Source: Novosphingobium sp. AP12 | Lineage (GTDB): Bacteria > Pseudomonadota > Alphaproteobacteria > Sphingomonadales > Sphingomonadaceae | Reading direction: 5' to 3' | Length of the DNA: 64,000 nt | Assembly (NCBI RefSeq): GCF_000281975.1 | Contig: NZ_AKKE01000062.1 | Location: forward strand, 1-64,000 | Shown here: positions 60,582 to 64,000 of the stretch, piece after piece | How the letters are laid out: every line of letters begins with the position of its first letter | Position numbering within the stretch: position 1 is the first letter of the stretch | The notes under the pieces: model-generated | The model's input: only the letters and a program-made list of their open reading frames with translations | Databases searched by the model: none | What the model was told of the DNA's origin: nothing | Made by a program: the position numbers and the translations under genes

Positions 60582-61346
60582 ATGACGTATTGTGTTGGCA
60601 TGATGCTGGACCGCGGGCTTGTCCTGATGAGCGACACCCGCACCAACTCGGGCGTCGACAACATCTCCACCTTCCGCAAGATGTATCACTGGGAGATCCC
60701 AGGCGAGCGCATCATCACTGTGATGACCGCCGGCAACCTTGCCACCACCCAGGGCGTCATCAGCCAGCTCGAGGAACGCAACAAGGCCCCGTCCGAGCGC
60801 CACAACTCGCTGCTCGAAGCGCCGACGATGTTCAAGGTCGCCTCGATCGTTGGCAACCTGCTGCAGGACACCATCCACGAACGCGCGACGGATAACGGCC
60901 AGAAGGCCGCCGCAGGCACCTTCAGCGCCTCGATGATAGTCGCCGGCCAGATCAAGGGCATGGAACCGCGCCTGTTCCTGATCTACCCCGAAGGCAACTT
61001 CATCGAGGCCAGCTTCGACACCCCGTTCTTCCAGATCGGCGAGACCAAGTACGGCCGCCCGATCCTCATTCGCGGCTACGAACGCGGCATGAGCTTCGAG
61101 AGCGCGATCAAGCTGATGACGGTCTCGTTCGACTCCACTCTCAAGGCGAACCTATCGGTCGGCCTGCCGCTCGACCTCCTGGTGATCGAGCGCGACCACT
61201 TCACGCCCCGCCACCAACGCCGCATCGATGCTTCCGACCCCTACTTCCGCTCGGTCTCGACTAGCTGGAGCGAGGCCCTGCGCAACGCGCTCGATGGACT
61301 GCCCGATTACCGCATGGACCCGGCGGTGAAGCAGGTGGTGGGCTAG
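60582..61346 (+). CDS. Anbu proteasome-homologue peptidase
   Basis: The protein (254 aa) is an Ntn-hydrolase of the proteasome/HslV superfamily. MTYCVG at the N-terminus puts the nucleophile at Thr2 after methionine removal. D18 in LMSDTRTNSGVDN and K33 in FRKMYHW complete the active site as in proteasomal beta subunits. GRPILIRGYERGMSFESAIK is typical Anbu. It assembles as an open-ring or helical particle in known relatives. It closes the four-gene cluster, 57 nt after the transglutaminase gene. Confidence 0.95.
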   Translation: MTYCVGMMLDRGLVLMSDTRTNSGVDNISTFRKMYHWEIPGERIITVMTAGNLATTQGVISQLEERNKAPSERHNSLLEAPTMFKVASIVGNLLQDTIHERATDNGQKAAAGTFSASMIVAGQIKGMEPRLFLIYPEGNFIEASFDTPFFQIGETKYGRPILIRGYERGMSFESAIKLMTVSFDSTLKANLSVGLPLDLLVIERDHFTPRHQRRIDASDPYFRSVSTSWSEALRNALDGLPDYRMDPAVKQVVG

Positions 61347-61403
61347 GCGGACCCATTGGCCGGCCAAGCGACGTCCATATCGGGTCAAGGTCGCCTCAAG
61401 CGC

Positions 61404-63869
<2,466 letters not shown>

Positions 63870-63889
63870 GGCGCGTCCTTCTGTAGGCG

Positions 63890-64000
63890 TCAGGGCTTGA
63901 GCGTTTGCGGTTGCAGGGTGGCCGTGCCGCGCAGGGCACTATCGCCTGCGAAGTGGCCGACCGTAAGCGCGTATGTGCCGCCGTCGAGATGCCATTTGCG
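63890..64000 (-). CDS. C-terminal end of a GH3 beta-glucosidase-type protein (cut by window edge)
   Basis: The last 36 codons before the TGA at 63890-63892 are visible. KWHLDGGTYALTVGHFAGD and LRGTATLQPQTLKP resemble the final strands of the fibronectin III-like domain of GH3 beta-glucosidases. It lies 20 nt upstream of the complete GH3 gene on the same strand, so the two are probably one operon for glucan breakdown. Confidence 0.7.
   Translation of the reverse strand, partial: RKWHLDGGTYALTVGHFAGDSALRGTATLQPQTLKP

Noticed and set aside
61356..61367. TTGGCCGGCCAA palindrome after the Anbu gene
   Set aside because: Twelve-base palindrome without loop or T-tract; common by chance in GC-rich DNA.

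Overview
The window is a GC-rich, gene-dense stretch of chromosome from an alphaproteobacterium, most likely a sphingomonad of the Novosphingobium/Sphingobium type. The grounds are a UPF0262 protein, a cysteine-free bL36 (rpmJ), PepSY/DUF3325/DUF3649 iron genes, an Anbu cluster and strong GC3 bias. No rRNA, tRNA, CRISPR array, insertion sequence or prophage was recognised. The nearest thing to a rearrangement scar is a junction at about 5.25-5.31 kb, where a broken rmlA meets the tail of an outer-membrane barrel gene.

Layout, left to right. 0-5.5 kb: lipopolysaccharide Kdo genes (kdsB and kdsD divergent from kdsA, with a histidine phosphatase at the left edge), a phytanoyl-CoA dioxygenase-like gene, then the rmlA and barrel remnants. 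5.6-10 kb: glycerol catabolism (glpK divergent from glpD, followed by an FCD-type GntR regulator with candidate operators). 10-16.1 kb: a four-gene signalling operon (CHASE3-GAF hybrid kinase with three receivers, CheR, receiver-less CheB, receiver-kinase). 16.1-18.4 kb: an iron-linked PepSY/DUF3325/DUF3649 operon behind a Fur-like box. 18.7-26 kb: two envelope glycosyltransferase-type genes, a histidine phosphatase, an ADP-dependent NAD(P)HX dehydratase and a large secreted protein of unknown function. 26.3-28.6 kb: a membrane PQQ dehydrogenase.

28.7-37.4 kb is an iron-acquisition island: FMN alpha-hydroxyacid oxidase, PKHD-type dioxygenase, TonB-dependent siderophore receptor, ApbE, DUF4198, DUF2271 and PepSY-TM proteins, and a divergent tonB. 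The DUF2271 protein carries a DGLSGAT motif, the consensus ApbE flavinylation site. With ApbE two genes downstream, this suggests a flavin-based periplasmic redox module that may reduce imported ferric siderophore. Fur-like palindromes lie before the receptor, between PepSY-TM and tonB, and before the 16-18 kb operon.

37.4-44.6 kb: a single-domain receiver, a large PAS/GAF hybrid kinase, a diguanylate cyclase and two hydrophilic stress-type proteins. 44.7-57.1 kb: an intact formylglycine-generating enzyme, a RimK-like ligase with a membrane tail coupled to a TauE/SafE permease, an acyltransferase, an SDR lacking its catalytic Tyr/Lys, dnaB, UPF0262, a GH25-like protein, cdd, an M14 peptidase, two DUF4136 proteins, rpmJ and a HAD phosphatase. 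57.2-61.3 kb: the conserved Anbu cluster (circularly permuted ATP-grasp, alpha-E, transglutaminase, Anbu protease). 61.4-64 kb: two GH3 beta-glucosidase-type genes, the second cut by the window edge.

All functions are inferred from motifs and gene order read by eye; no database search was run.
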